DNA from: Dermacentor variabilis
Lineage: Eukaryota > Arthropoda > Arachnida > Ixodida > Ixodidae
DNA length: 64,000 bases
Assembly (NCBI RefSeq): GCF_050947875.1
Contig: NC_134568.1
Span: forward strand, 194,940,853 to 195,004,852
Reading direction: 5' to 3'
Positions 11,313-24,056 of this stretch are shown here, in pieces (positions within the stretch are counted from its first letter, which is position 1; each line of letters begins with the position of its first letter). The notes under the pieces are model-generated. The model saw only the letters and a program-made list of their open reading frames with translations, was not told the DNA's origin and ran no database searches. The position numbers and the translations under genes were made by a program.

Positions 11313-13740
11313 CAGAATACCTCCCAAGGTCGCCACCCTGGAGCAGGTCTCGTGCTGCCCTCCGCTTTCCTCCTCACCCTTTTGCCATACTCTTCTCTGC
11401 TTTTCTCCTCAGCCTTCCGCTGCACCCTCCTGCTCCGGTTTCCTTCTCGTGCCCTCTTTACTCTCGCCGCCTTTCAACCGCCGCTGCATTGCGCGTTCAC
11501 TCTTTCATCCTTCGCTGTGCTAGTTCGCTCCGTTACGCCGACGGACGCCGAGGGAGGCCGACGCTCAACGCAGGAACAGGCGGCTTAAGAGCAGCGCTCT
11601 AAAAAACACGCCTTCCTTAATGCGACAGAAGAAAAAAAAATTGGCACAAATCGTTCAAATGCTATAGTGCAGTGCGTCTTCTATTCGTGTCTATCTTTGC
11701 AAACAGATATGTTTGGCCTATTGATCTGTGACATCAGTCCAGATCGAGCCGTGCTAAGTCACACTGAAGCTTCTACAAACTCGCAGGAAGTCAAACGCGA
11801 CAAAGCCCACTTGGCTGAAATGATGACCTTGGCGCGCAGTGAAGGGCCCGACCGGAGGACTAATCTCTAACTATACGGCGACTTAGAGACGTCATTAGGC
11901 TTCACGAGCAAGAACATGTTTGCACGGACGCGTCTCGTGATAAGGCATGCAGCACACGTCACGCGATAGGCCTGAAACGGTGTGTGGTTTGCTCTCTCAT
12001 CGCTTTGCCAACAGTATTTACCCTCCGGGTTTTCCCTGCGTGAAGCTTGGAAACAAGTGTCTTTGTTTTCTCGGAGCCGTTTCGAAGGGAGCACGCCGTT
12101 AGGGTCGAGTTTGAACATTGATACTTAACAAAGCTTACTTTTCATTTCTGCACAAATGATATAAATACAGAATTTAGCGAAAGTTCTCTACAAGATGTCG
12201 CATTGAAAAGATGGAGGAGCTTATACAGCGCGCAAAATGAGACTCGATACACTACGCTTTGTCGCTGTCGAGGTGGAATTCGCTCGGCGTTTCCGTGCTC
12301 GTCTCAGTGAGGCTGCCTATGTTACGATGTACTCTCGCGCATACCGGCCGTGCTTGGTCGCCACTCTGTCCAGTGCCGTGTTCTGTCTTTTCATTTGTGT
12401 CCCGTTCTTCACGTCGTTCGGATAATATGCCGGTAAATAAGGGTTCATCTTATTCTTTTATGGCACAGGAGTGACCTACTAGCGCATATTTTAAGTAAAC
12501 GGGTGGCCATGACTAGTATGGCATTTGCAGGGGTGCGAAAAGCTAAAGTGGAGCTGTGGTGATAGAAGCCGGCTACTTGATGAGATTCATTGTATATCTT
12601 ATGTTCGAAGTAGAGGCGGTTCAGTCAAGTACTCCACTTATAGTATAATAGTGCAAATCACGCCAACGCTTGTTGAAGAAGTCCAGTTTATTCCTCACTC
12701 CTCACTATTATTTGTCTGAAATCGGTGGCTAACCGCGCAATATATAAGTGCTTGCATTTCCCAACACTTTATTACATGTGAATCTGCTAGTTAAGCTTAC
12801 CCTGAAAAGCGATAGTTGCAATTCTAAGCCGTTTGAAACAGACGAAGGGCCAATTTTAGAGACTGTGGATAAAGGTACGTCAGAAGTATCCCTTCACCTT
12901 TTTTACGGTTACGTTAGACGGATCCAACTGTTTTTGTGGCTGTAGTGTGAAGGACTTCGTGGGTTTCTCTATGTTTCGCGTTAAAATACGTCGAGCATAA
13001 GCACGCGAAACAGCTAAAAAGGCTCTTCTCATACGACAACGTTCCCGCCGAGTGTGTTGTGGTGAAGCGCGCTTGAGTAACGGTGCAGGTCGGCGTGCTG
13101 AGATCCGCCTGCCACAACTTCCTTGTGTACTTCATAACGATGACGCTCTTTTCACAGAAAGAAAAATGCATTCTAGTGTGCCTCTCCACGCGATATTATG
13201 ACAACGTGTGCTCCTCGTAAATGGAGAACCAATGATACAATTACACTCCACAACCGATCCGCTTGAGTGACTGGTGAAAATGCGCCCATGTTTCAGCTGT
13301 TGTACACATATGTCACAATTACGAACATGTCGAAGTCTAAGCTGCAATCCACAAATTAACAAGAACGGGAACTAACCCGAAGCAGCGAAGCTCAACTCTT
13401 CAGAGAACAGCTAGCTACGCGGACCACCCTTCAAGTCGTCTTCAGCTTTCTTTCCCGAACAGGCACGAGTGACCTTTGTAGCGTTTGCTTTGTTGCTTAC
13501 AAGTAGATCCTTCTTGCCATTTCTTCGCGAGACGGTGCTTTAATCATACCGCTATGCAGACCACTAACAAAAACTTGTAAATTGGTACCGCGTGTATACC
13601 GCGTTGTATGATACGTCGCGCTTCTGCATACGTTTACAAGAAGTAGCTTACTTCGATGGTAGTCAGTGCCAACGCGGCTGAGGGCTCGCTTTCTAACGAA
13701 ACGAAAGATAGTGGCGCTTTAACGTAAAGCTATTTCAAAC
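11313..13740. other. No gene seen
   Basis: A C/T-rich stretch at 11340-11500 and short open frames without recognisable domains. No splice-flanked exon candidate and no transposon ends were recognised. Confidence 0.5.
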
Positions 13741-13749
13741 TTTTCTTTT

Positions 13750-14040
13750 TCATTTCTGCCATCAGCCCTCCTGGATTGGTCAAAAGCTTTTCGGGTCACC
13801 CCCACTTCGCTTACCTATGCCGTGACGTCATTAAAACCGCGACAGCTCCTCATCTGATGTGACGTGCAAACACTGATTATGCATGATTAGACTGAACAAA
13901 AGAAAAATAATTAGCCCTGATTCTACGCCAATTTCACCATCAGCCCTCTGCGGTTGCGCCCCCTTCGCCCACTTCGTTTGTTTGTCACGCGACAGCACAA
14001 AACCGCGAAAACTCACCGCGTGTAACTGACTAGTACGCAT
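13750..14040. repeat. Two diverged units of a ~178-bp repeat
   Basis: ATCAGCCCTC occurs at 13761 and again at 13939. Similar text follows in both places: CCCCACTTCGC and CGCCCACTTCG, then an AAAACCGCGA-type segment with CGCGACAGC. The spacing of 178 nt suggests two diverged monomers of a tandem repeat. Confidence 0.5.
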
Positions 14041-14522
14041 TAAAGAAGCATTAATATGCCGAAAAAAACTGAATTTTGCTTTGGAATAACCAGAGTCTGC
14101 CTCGTTCAGAAGTGGCTAGAAGATGGCTACCTGCCGATTGCTCTGGCACTGGCTACTCGGAACTGCCGGAGTAAATGGATTTATTTGCGTAAAATATTTA
14201 TTTTTTCCAAGCAGAATAACGTTGTCGAGCCTTACGGCTGGACAACGTTTTCTTCTATGACGAGTTATCTTCGATGAAGATCTGTTTTAGCGGCACTTTT
14301 ACCCTACTGTTGCACGCCGCTGCCACTTTCTACCAGACACCGAAAACAGAGCAAAAAGAGGCGGCCCAATCGTAGACGCTGGCACCACCCTTCTCATTCG
14401 GTTATCTACTTTCACTCCACTAGCCCGGCTCCACCGGAGCCCTCGGCCCTTGTGTAAGCTTCTTGCCTCTAGTCAGCCAGTTTGATAAGAAAACCTATCA
14501 AGTAAGGCAATGCTATTTTATT
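14041..14522. other. No gene seen
   Basis: Short frames only, nothing recognisable. Confidence 0.4.
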
Positions 14523-14697
14523 TGCCTGTGCGCGCGTGTGCGCGCGTGTGTGTGCATGTGTGTGCGTGGGCGTGTGTGTGTATGCGCGCGTGTGTATGCG
14601 CGCGTGCGCGTTTGTGGGCGTGTGCATGCGCGTGCGTGCGTGTGCGTGCGTGCGTGTGCGTGCGTGCATGTGCGTGCGTGTGTCTGTGTCTGTGTGA
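14523..14697. repeat. Alternating purine-pyrimidine array (GTGCG/GTGT)
   Basis: About 175 nt of GTGC, GTGT, GCGC and CATG steps in nearly perfect purine-pyrimidine alternation. Open frames across it are low-complexity and are not genes. Confidence 0.85.
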
Positions 14698-15169
14698 TAA
14701 GTCAAGAATATTTTATGAGCAACATTCACACGCGTTCGTTCGTAAACGAGTTCAGTTAGATTCAACATAAATCACCCTTTGAGAAAGTATCTTGCATCAC
14801 TATGGCTAATAGTGTGAGATGTCGTCTGCATGGCTTAGAATGTCTTAAAGTTTAAGCGGAAACGACAATTCAAATATTAGGCAAGTGGCGAAGGGGGGGG
14901 TGGTGGAGGGGGTTGTCTCTCGATAGACACTGAGTACGACTTACTGGAGTGACTCGCTCATGACAACGCAACTAAAATGTTTCTAGGTCGCGTGTGGTCT
15001 TAATTACAGATACTAAAAGGTGTTCGTAATTAGTGAATAAAACCTCTCGTTTGCTCGAATTCTCAGGATTCTTTCATAAAAACATGAAAGTTCAGTAAAT
15101 GGGCTAGTATCTCAGAGTAAGGTACGTCACATGAAAGCCACCTTTCCATTAGTATCAAGAAATTACTTT
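14698..15169. other. No gene seen
   Basis: AT-rich with a G-run near 14893-14900. No supported feature. Confidence 0.4.
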
Positions 15170-16110
15170 CAGAAGACCAGGAACGGTTGGACACGAGTTC
15201 TCGTTTCAGCAAGAAATTTCGAGCAGTGGTGTAAAGATCAGAAAAAGAAAGGTTATTGTTAATGGTGTTCTGGGAACACCCTGTTTATTGTCGTGGTGAC
15301 AGAATTGCCATTTCTTTTTCACGGTTTGCGATGGTTGATCGGAAATAAACCATTTGAATTAAGTCGAGAGCGCTTGATGCGTAAAAGGAGTTGAGGACGC
15401 TTTCGCAAAGGCCAGCTGATCCTCTCGTCCAGTACTGTCGACATATCAAATGTCCTCACCAACATTGCAGCTAGTGCCTATAAATTTCTGGTCCTCGGAC
15501 AAAATGAATTCTTCCGTTTTGTGGAAGGTGAATCTGACGACTAATACGGCGGCAGTGGTCGGTTCAATGGTGACTCGGGCGAAGAGCTCGGACAATTTCT
15601 TTTAAGTCGATGTTAATGCATACGTGTTCTTATCAATGGCGGGTGATTATTTGTTCCGACGGTTAAAAAGATTCTGAGGCCTTAGGATCACATAAGACCT
15701 AAAGAAAATGAGATCGCTGAGTCGTGACGGATTTCCTGCGGCATCGAAGAGGTCTTCTCGTTTACGAATCAAGCTATTTTTTTGTGCAGTGTCACTTCGC
15801 ATACAGGCCAATGCGCACTGAACAGGGACACGGTTTTGGCAATGAGTTTCAAGGTTTGTCATTCGCTTGTTTAAATCTTTAAATGTTTTGTCTGTTGCAA
15901 GGGTGTGGTTCTTAAGGTACTATATTTCGGAAAATATTTTTGTCTTACCGGCAGTTTTCGTTTTTGTAGTTTCTTTAGGACGGCGTTTATATCAGGGCCC
16001 GGATTAGTTTCAATGTCTCCACATCGCAACAGCAGTGAACGAATGATAAGCGTGCAATGAACAGCGTTAGCAAAAGTGCATTGGGGCTGGGCAGCTGTAC
16101 AAGAAGATCG
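15170..16110 (-). mobile_element. LINE ORF N-terminal region with 2A-like motif and ORF1-type remnant
   Basis: On the minus strand an uninterrupted frame from about 16120 down to 15880 includes TLIIRSLLLRCGDIETNPGP. The end of this is a canonical 2A-like element (D-[V/I]-E-x-N-P-G-P) preceded by a Leu-rich segment. Downstream comes a Lys/Arg-rich segment (LKKLQKRKLP) and a coiled-coil-like piece (KDLNKRMTNLETHCQN) near 15890-15830. A piece reading KTEEFILSEDQKF near 15520-15490 resembles the C-terminal domain of LINE ORF1 proteins. Several stops and frameshifts follow. 2A-like sequences are known at the N-termini of some non-LTR retrotransposon proteins, including CR1-clade elements. No ATG was found upstream in frame, and a TAA lies at about 16140. 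Confidence 0.65.
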
Positions 16111-18407
16111 TTGGTGAACGAAAATAGCGTGGATTTATAAATACTTATGGATCCTCAAAGTACAATGAAGTACTACATATCGTGCACTGTGCGCATGGGG
16201 CTTGAATGGCCAAGGCACTTTTGATTGCGCTTCTAACTACTTGTATGAAATTTTTCGAAGCACACTTTTTGTAAGCACAAAGTGGCCGTGCACTTCTCAT
16301 ATCGACGTGATTCTAGGGCGAGACAAAATCGGCATCGCAGCTGTTTTCTTATTTTTCGTGGTACTGGACCATGATTATCTGACATGAGCGTCCAAACATA
16401 CATAAAGTGTAACCCAGCAAGCACGACAACTGCAACGCTGTCACCGCGAGTGCAGCTAAGGTGCCCTCAGTGGTCCTATTGCAATGAAACCATTTTGGCG
16501 GAATATTGTTGCAGGCTTTGCTAACCTACGCTAACTGCAGACGTCGTTCACGGTGAAAGCATCGGTGTTGTCATCACCTTTCTCTTCATCCTTTTCTTCA
16601 GCTGTTTTTGGCGGCACAATCACGATGTTAATGCCCTCTTCTACGTTTTCTCCACTATCAAGTGCACCTAGAGCATGGCGCGAGCGACAAAGCGGCTTCT
16701 TTCAGAAAAAAAACTTTCTATCCATGTAGAACACAAATGAAAAAAAAAACGCCGATTTGTAACTGCGAACGCCCAGTGTACTAAATCAGGCACACTAAAT
16801 TTTAATGCGCTTTCGGTTCTTTGAAATAAAGCCTCAGATTCGACAGTTCGTTTGTAACACACTCAAAATATGTACTAAACACCGTAAAAAGAACATTGCA
16901 AATATATAAAGCAGGCGAGCAGAAATAAATGAAAAGCGAGTACTCACCCCAATTCGTTGCGAGTCCGCAGTTTTGCGGGAATTCGCGCGAAATTTTTAGA
17001 TGTGGATGAAACAGTAGATTCTATTTTATGTTATGGCATGCATGCATACCCTCTTGGTGCAAGATAACGGAAATAGCCAATGAGAAATATTCACATGTTC
17101 AAGAGGTAGGGATGCGAAACCAAGTGCACTAGTCCTTGCACAGTGGGCGCTAATGGGTTAAGGCGATTCTGTATGGAGCCAAAACAAGCGAACTTATGTT
17201 AAGTACTAAAATCACTGGCAGAGCTCAGACAACTCAGAAACCGGGACATTTTTTTTTCGCGTAAGCAGTGACGCTGGTGGTTGGACAGGCGGTGTCCGCG
17301 TGGCAACCCTCAAACAAAATGCTAGTGAATAATTGCTCATTGTAGTCAGATAATATCGATGCCATGGTTTCTGTTTTATGTTTTTATTTTATTATCTCCT
17401 CTGAGGTTTCACTCAGTTCAATTTTTATTCTGCTTCATTTGTCCAAACTTACAATGCGCTTTGCCGAAATTGCGTTTCATCAGTAAAGGTTGCTGACAGA
17501 GAACATGATTGAAATAAAAAAACTGCAAATGCGTCCTACATATTGTTTAGCTCTGAGTTATTACTGGCGGCAGGCGCTCCAGACGCTCGGTGAAAAACTC
17601 AAAGCACGAGCGTAGTTCTCACTACTTAATTTTAATGGCAAACTACATCTCCAGAGAATGTGTTCGATGGCTTGTGCATCTCTATTATTTTGTGATGGTA
17701 TAGACGCACTGTTTTCTATTCTTTACGGAACAGCTCGAATTCACTACAACGCTTGCTAATATTTCATAGGTAGACTTCTCGAAGCAGCCTCATTTAAAGT
17801 GTACGGTGTCTTTGCGCTGTCCACTAGATTTAGTATTTATTCTGTGCTTTCCTCTTTTCTCTCCGGCAACGTAACCAGAGCTTACAGCTCATATAGCTTT
17901 GATTCCCCTTTCACTTGGCTTTGTTTCTTTCTTTTTAACCACATCGGCTCTCGATGCACATATAAAGCTATATAATGCGCATATAGAACAAGGGGACGCT
18001 GCCTGTTCATTTCAAAGAAGTAAAGCAACTAACTCAGCCGCATTGCACCCTTTGTTGAGGACGGACGCAGGGAGCAACGTTTAGTGCAAAGCAACCACCA
18101 AGACAACCAGCGCCTGCTTACGTCAATGGTAGAGCGTATATGCATCTACGCGGGTAACGGGAGACGGGCGACGCTGCTCGCCGGCCGCCGCGGATCCCTT
18201 TGTCTTCCTGTCGGTCTCCCTTCCCTCCCCGTCCTTTTCCGACCAGCATTGTTTCCTCGGCTCTATCTTCGCGTGTAAAGCGTAGCCGAGCGTAACTAAT
18301 ACGCGCGGGCCGAGGAGGCATACGTGCTCAGGCCATCGCTGAGTGCCGCCTTCCACCGCCTTCCCTTTCGTCGCTGACGAGAGCCGCGTGTTCGGCTCGT
18401 TGTGCAG
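16111..18407. other. No supported exon; probably upstream intron of the Sidestep-like gene
   Basis: The exon starting at 18408 opens in the middle of an Ig domain, so this stretch should be intron. I searched it by eye for the first half of that domain (an EG...L.C.V.GG pattern before a phase-1 donor) and did not find it. Confidence 0.5.
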
Positions 18408-18611
18408 GCAAGCCCGAGCCCCGAGTGACATGGCGTCAGGGTTCCACGCACCTGCACCACGTGTTTCACCGCAGCGAGCAGGGAGTGAAGAAGGCCACGC
18501 TGCACGTGAGGAGCCTGCGGCGCGACCACTTGGGGGCAGTGTTCACCTGCGAGGCGAGCAACAGCAACCTGACCAGGCCGGCCTCCACGTCCGTCACTCT
18601 CACCATGAACC
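18408..18611 (+). CDS. side-like: Sidestep-like exon: C-terminal half of an Ig domain
   Basis: The acceptor is TCGTTGTGCAG ending at 18407 and the donor is C|GTGAGC at 18612. The exon is 204 nt with both junctions in phase 1. The frame starts KPEPRVTW, where the Trp is the conserved core Trp of an Ig C-strand, and runs to the F-strand Cys in GAVFTCEASNSNL, ending VTLTMN. Only the second half of the domain is here; the half with the first Cys must be in an upstream exon. In Sidestep proteins this would be the second Ig domain. KPEP before VTW is typical of the family (PxPxVTW). An N-glycosylation sequon (NLT) follows the Cys. It differs from the later exons in encoding half a domain. Confidence 0.85.
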
Positions 18612-21600
18612 GTGAGCCCGCGCATCACGCGCTAACATCATTCCTAGCGCGCCCATTTCGCAGTCCTCGCTGGGGGCTATGCGTGTGCGAGGTGCGCCTG
18701 CAGCGAGGGTCGGGTTCACACAAGCTTTCTTACCTCAGCTCTCGGCCTGAAACGCCGGCGCCCTGGCTACCGTCCCCAGGTCTTGTCAGTGTATATCATG
18801 CCCCGCAAGTGTTCGTACGGTGACTATTATTCTAACACTTGCGCTGAAGCAGAGGTGCGAACCTAACCTTGGGTGTCTTCCTAGATGGGCAGTTGTCACA
18901 ACTCCTTCGGCTCACCCTCAGCATTAGAGGACTCTGGCCGGACAGTGCAGTGGTGAGCAAATGACCGTTAAGCAACGGCAAGTCCGGGTGCCCGTCTGGG
19001 TGGCGCCGGGTTTAATAGCCCTCAGGAGCTACGTGCCCGCACGCACAGTGATGCCTGGCAGCACTTTCAGCTACCAATCGGTCGCTGACTACCGCACCGT
19101 TTAAGCTGGGCTCATAAGAGCTCAATTTACTTATCCGTGTTTGTGGGCTCAAGTAATTTCCTGTAAACTAATAATTTTATCATTGAGCGTTTCAGCAATC
19201 GGCTGCTTCCATGCAAGAGAAAGCGTGGCTTATAGTGGATGTTACGATGCAGTAAGCGTTTCATTTGTACCCGAATGGTTTTCTAAAATGGAGTCTTACT
19301 GCAAATAAACACTAAGAAGACTATCCATAAGGAAGCACTGATGATCACTATAAGTAGTTCAGGTGAATTTTCGAGGCTAAGACGCGTTAATTGGCGTGAG
19401 GAGACACACAGCACCAGCTCCGAATCTTGTGGAAGCTGATCGATGTCAGCTTTCACCGTCACACGGTCCGACCCATCGTCTCGAGTCGGAAATTTTATGA
19501 TTTTCTAGGCATTTGTAATGGTCGCCCAGTTAAGGACCGCTTCTCCCTCTCAATTGCCAAAAGGATAATGCTCATAGGGGCGGTGTCTTCAGTACCAACA
19601 TTTTGCAGAGAAGCGGCGGTGCCGTCATGTCCTGAACCTCATAACACAACAGTAAAATTAACTTGACGGTTTTAGGTGGCAACAACGGGCTGAAAAACAA
19701 GAACACTTAAAGGATTTTTTAATTTGTCCTGGCAAATGCCGTCGTTGCGTTGTAAAGACCTCCCAAAGTGCTTTGAACGATCAGAAATATCGCAAGCAAA
19801 GATATGAAAGTCTGCAAGTGACACCTACGAACATCCCGGCGGCGCCAGTGTCGGTTCACCCTTCGCCCGCGCAGAAAGGCTGCAAGAAATCTCATGATTC
19901 TCAACAGTGCGAACTAAATGACGTGGCCTGCAGCCATTCTGATAATGCCTCTGCGCAGCGTTCAGTGGAGAAGTATGGAGAAAGGATGCGACTATCGAAA
20001 CAAAACTTTGGCTTCAAGCCAAATGAGCCTTTGCTTTTGTGAAGCGAATAGCCTCGAGACGGAAGGCGCCGCCACTATGCAGCTTTATTGAGCACCCATA
20101 AGTGCGATGGCTGTCGACGAAGTGGCGAGCGGGCTTATGTACGTTGTTATTGCAGATTCCGGAAAGTAACACGCAAAGCGGGCTGGTCGCAAGATACGCC
20201 TTTGTGCCACAGTGGTGTGGAGATCGATCCTTAGGTGAACTAGGCCAAACGCGCCGCCCACTACAACAAGCCTAAGCGCTAATTAAAGCATTGTCTTCCT
20301 GAGGAAACAGAAATCAATGACAACTTCTGCACAATTCGTAAGCGAAGAATCGGGATGAAAACGAAAGAAGAAACTGAAAACAGCTGTGTTTGAAGCAATA
20401 ATACTTGGTCCCGCGTTATTAATTGCTGTTCCTTGAATTCGCTTGGGTATTTAAAAATGAAGTCGGCGGCATAAAAACAGCAATGTTATGGCGAACGCAA
20501 TACTCATTTGGCGAGAGGTTGCTGGCAGTTACCAAAGCTGGCGACCTAAAGACCGTCTAAACGGAGGAACAATGCGCAGGCTTCTAAACGCAGGCGGCAC
20601 GCATCTCGTCGCGGTACTTTTCAACAAAACGTTACTGGCACGAATTAACGGCTACGAGCTAATTTCTCTTCAGCCTTGAGCTGAGCTGCCGAAGGCTGTT
20701 CTGGTGGCTGTGACAGATGCTATGATGTACGATGCTCTATACATGAATCCTACCCCTCACGAATATTCATTTATTAACTTCGTTTTGTCGTTTTATTTCT
20801 TGAGTTAAACTCATCTCACAGCATAATACAATACACACAGTACTAATGACAACGGGACATTGCTTCACAAAACATAAGTGCAAAAATTTTATAGAATATT
20901 CTACAATCAAGTATACGCAGATTATATAAGCTAGCTCATGAACCCTTTGCTTCGAATTTTAAAGAATACGTGCGGCAATAAATGGCAATCCGCAAAGGAA
21001 CATATTTCAACACAAGTCCCTTTAAATTGTTCCAGATGCTGCACAGTACAACAAACGACAATAGGTACAGAAAGCACGAAAATGCTTATCCCGTGGCTTT
21101 TTTTTTTTTTTTTAGCAAGCTCTCGTCGTGAGTTCCAATGTTGTTCCGACATTGGCCTTCCTGACGCTGCTGGCCAAACTTTAAAATCGACTCGTAATTA
21201 TCTGTTTCTTTTCGGCGCATATCTTCTGCTATTTTGGAGATCCATGCGTGGCCCATCCCAAAGAACAAAAGAATTACAGACGTCACTGCCGAGCGTGAGC
21301 CCTCACGGAGTGTGGAAATATCCAATAAAAGGTTAGGCAACACAATTAGAGTATATATAGTACGTAATTGTGTGTAATGAAAAAAAATGCGGGCTTCACA
21401 CTTGTAATGCACACGAACGGTATATACACACACGTTTCAAATGGCTTCCCATTGCGCTTTATTATTGCTTTCACTTAGTTACTATTATGAAATGCTTTCT
21501 GTCATGCTTCCCGCGTTTCTTTTTGTTTGTTTCTTTCTTTCTTTGCTTGTTTGTTTGTTTGCCTTCCACCCGAACTCTCTTCGTCAAGTCGCACATTTCG

Positions 21601-24056
21601 ACGGCAGCTCGTCTCCACCGTACGCACGTCGGCACTGGCGAGTGGCGATCATGACCGTCGTTGGCCAGCGCTCCGTTTCTCTGTTTTACTTCAGGCGACG
21701 TTATTGATTTAACGCGTTCACGCTATATTCAAACGCACCAGCAAGCGACAAATTCGGCCGTAGAAGACGCCAATCGGTCACTGTCGTTGGTATTTCTGCT
21801 GAGCAAAAATTTGCGCTTAACGTCAACAAATATATAGGTACCCTATCGTCCTTACCCTTAAGGTCACAACAGAAGTTACTGATGTGGCTAAGCTTAAGCC
21901 ATAAAACTATAAAAAGCAAAATTTGAAATGTTTTCTGCAGCTTATCCAATCAAAATAATGCAGAAGCGATACCTCCGTCAATAAAATATTTCACGTGTGC
22001 AACACGAAGAGAGAGAGAGAGAGAGCAAGGGCTTGAAAGTGTAACACAAAAGCCGCTAAGCAACCACAGCGGGTTGACGCAAGCTATGGAAGGGGAAGCG
22101 GACCAATTGGGAACGCCGGCATCGCTGTCCTCACCTGATTATCTGCTTTCACTGCGCTATAGCTATATAGAGCCCACCGATACCATCTGCCCTTCTGCGT
22201 GCTCCTCGCCTCGTGTCAGCCAATTAGGTAAGGAAAACATGTCACTGTAGGCAATGCTGTTTGCTTTGAAACCAAACAATTTTAAGTAACCTCCTATAAA
22301 CGAGAAGGGCGTTGCACTGGGCTGTGGAAACAACCTTGCGGGTTACTGTGCTTGCTTGCGTCGTCGGTTACGTAAACTTGACGACAAGAGATTAGAATAT
22401 AGTCAGAATGGAATAAGTTTATGTTATATGTGCCCGAGGTCAAAGAACCCGAGGTGGTCCAAATTAATTCGGAGTCCTCCTCATAGCGTCGGAGTCCTCC
22501 TCAAGACCATACTGTTATGCGGGGGGTTAAAATGAGCCAGTGAGTAAACGATGCATGGTTTTTACTCGTAAGAGATGTTGACAACAGCTAGGCGATTGAA
22601 TAAAAGATGAAGGAACTGGAAGGACAATGAGATCTCTTGGGAATTTGTGTGCACCCATGTCTTAATTACATGTCTAGTCCTGTAAAGTACTGGTAAACAT
22701 GCGTGTCTCACAGTTTGCACGATCAAACAGCCCGCGCACAGCCTTGATTACTGTAGCCCGAGATTTTAGGATATGTAGTGCGGTCGTGAGCGCAAACGCT
22801 TGCATTTCACGCGAGGGTGGCGGAAGCATAATGGAAGCTATAGCACCATGGACAGTTACTTGCAGCGCGAATGGGCAGGATTTCCGTGATATAAATCGAG
22901 ATCCGGGTAAGGAGAGCCATGCGGGGGCCTTTTTCACCGTCGGGGGGGCATGTTCACGCCTGAGCGCTCTGCTGCGTCTCTGGAACGCCGGAACGCAATG
23001 AGCGCGCGTTCGGGTGGCTGGTGAGCGATCGATGAGGCTCCGCCGAGCCGGCGTGAGCGTGCCACTGCTGTCTTGAAGCATACGAGTTCACCCGGTTGGA
23101 CCTAGACGGAAGGCAGTCATCGTGACATCAAAGTTGGCTTTAAGTTTAAATCAGAGAAATATTGCAGCAGACTGTTTAGTGCGAATTACCCGTTTTCACG
23201 TAGATAAGATGAGGTACCGCATCGTAGGCGCTTGATATTGAGCAGTTATGAGAGCCTTGCAAGGGCCTTGCCTAGAATAGTTAAAATCAATGTCAGGCGC
23301 TGCCAGTTTAGTTGTGAAATGCAAATTATGCCTACACTTCGAAAACAATAACTCACGAGGTGCAAGCGCAGCCGGGTGAGAGTTTTCAAACCTATTCGGA
23401 ACGCTGTAAAAACAGCTATGTAAGACGTAAGCGCCTTGCAATCACACCATGTACTCAGCTTTACGTACCACTTCTGTGTTGGCGGTTAATTTGCGTGATT
23501 TCCTTACATATATCCACCTTTTTCATTGTTTCTATTGGAATAACTATACACAAGTCAAATACAGTTTAAGCAGTAATTGATGTAACTCAGACAGTCGAGC
23601 TTCCTCGGAAGAAGCAAAACCTGAGATCAAGCAGAGAATGGCACATCAATTTTAAATTTGTACCATGTTTAACCCACGCCATAAAGTTGGTCTGGAGAGC
23701 GGTTTCTCAGCCAGCCTTTGACGCTGTAAAGGTAGAGCATGTGCAAACAGATAAGTGCCGTAAAAATGGAAAAACTCCTTACTATTGATTCATGCCCTAC
23801 TGAAACGGTCCAGCGTAGTCAATGAAACTATTACAATTTCTTTACAACGATAGCTCTTATGGGCATTTCCCTAACTGAAACTTATGCAGGGCATTTTGTG
23901 TAACCAAACACAAAACAAGAAAAGAAACGTATCTCGCTGCGAAATTCAGTGCTTGGCGCTACGTCCTAGCTGAGCATGCTTACCTAATGATCCTGTCACC
24001 GAAGTAGTTCAAGCCATAAATATTAGAGGCGAACATTACGGTGCCTCCCTTTCACT
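18612..24056. other. Intron, no other gene seen
   Basis: First part of the 9.9-kb intron between the first two recognised exons. It holds a T-run near 21099-21113, a (GA)n stretch near 22009-22026 and a SINE fragment near 22430. Remaining open frames are short and unlike known proteins. Confidence 0.5.
22428..22512 (+). repeat. Family-1 SINE fragment
   Basis: Contains GTCAAAGAACCCGAGGTGGT, then AAATTAATTCGGAGTCCTCC followed by a partial duplication of GTCGGAGTCCTCCTC. This matches the middle of the family-1 SINE. Both ends are missing. Confidence 0.6.
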
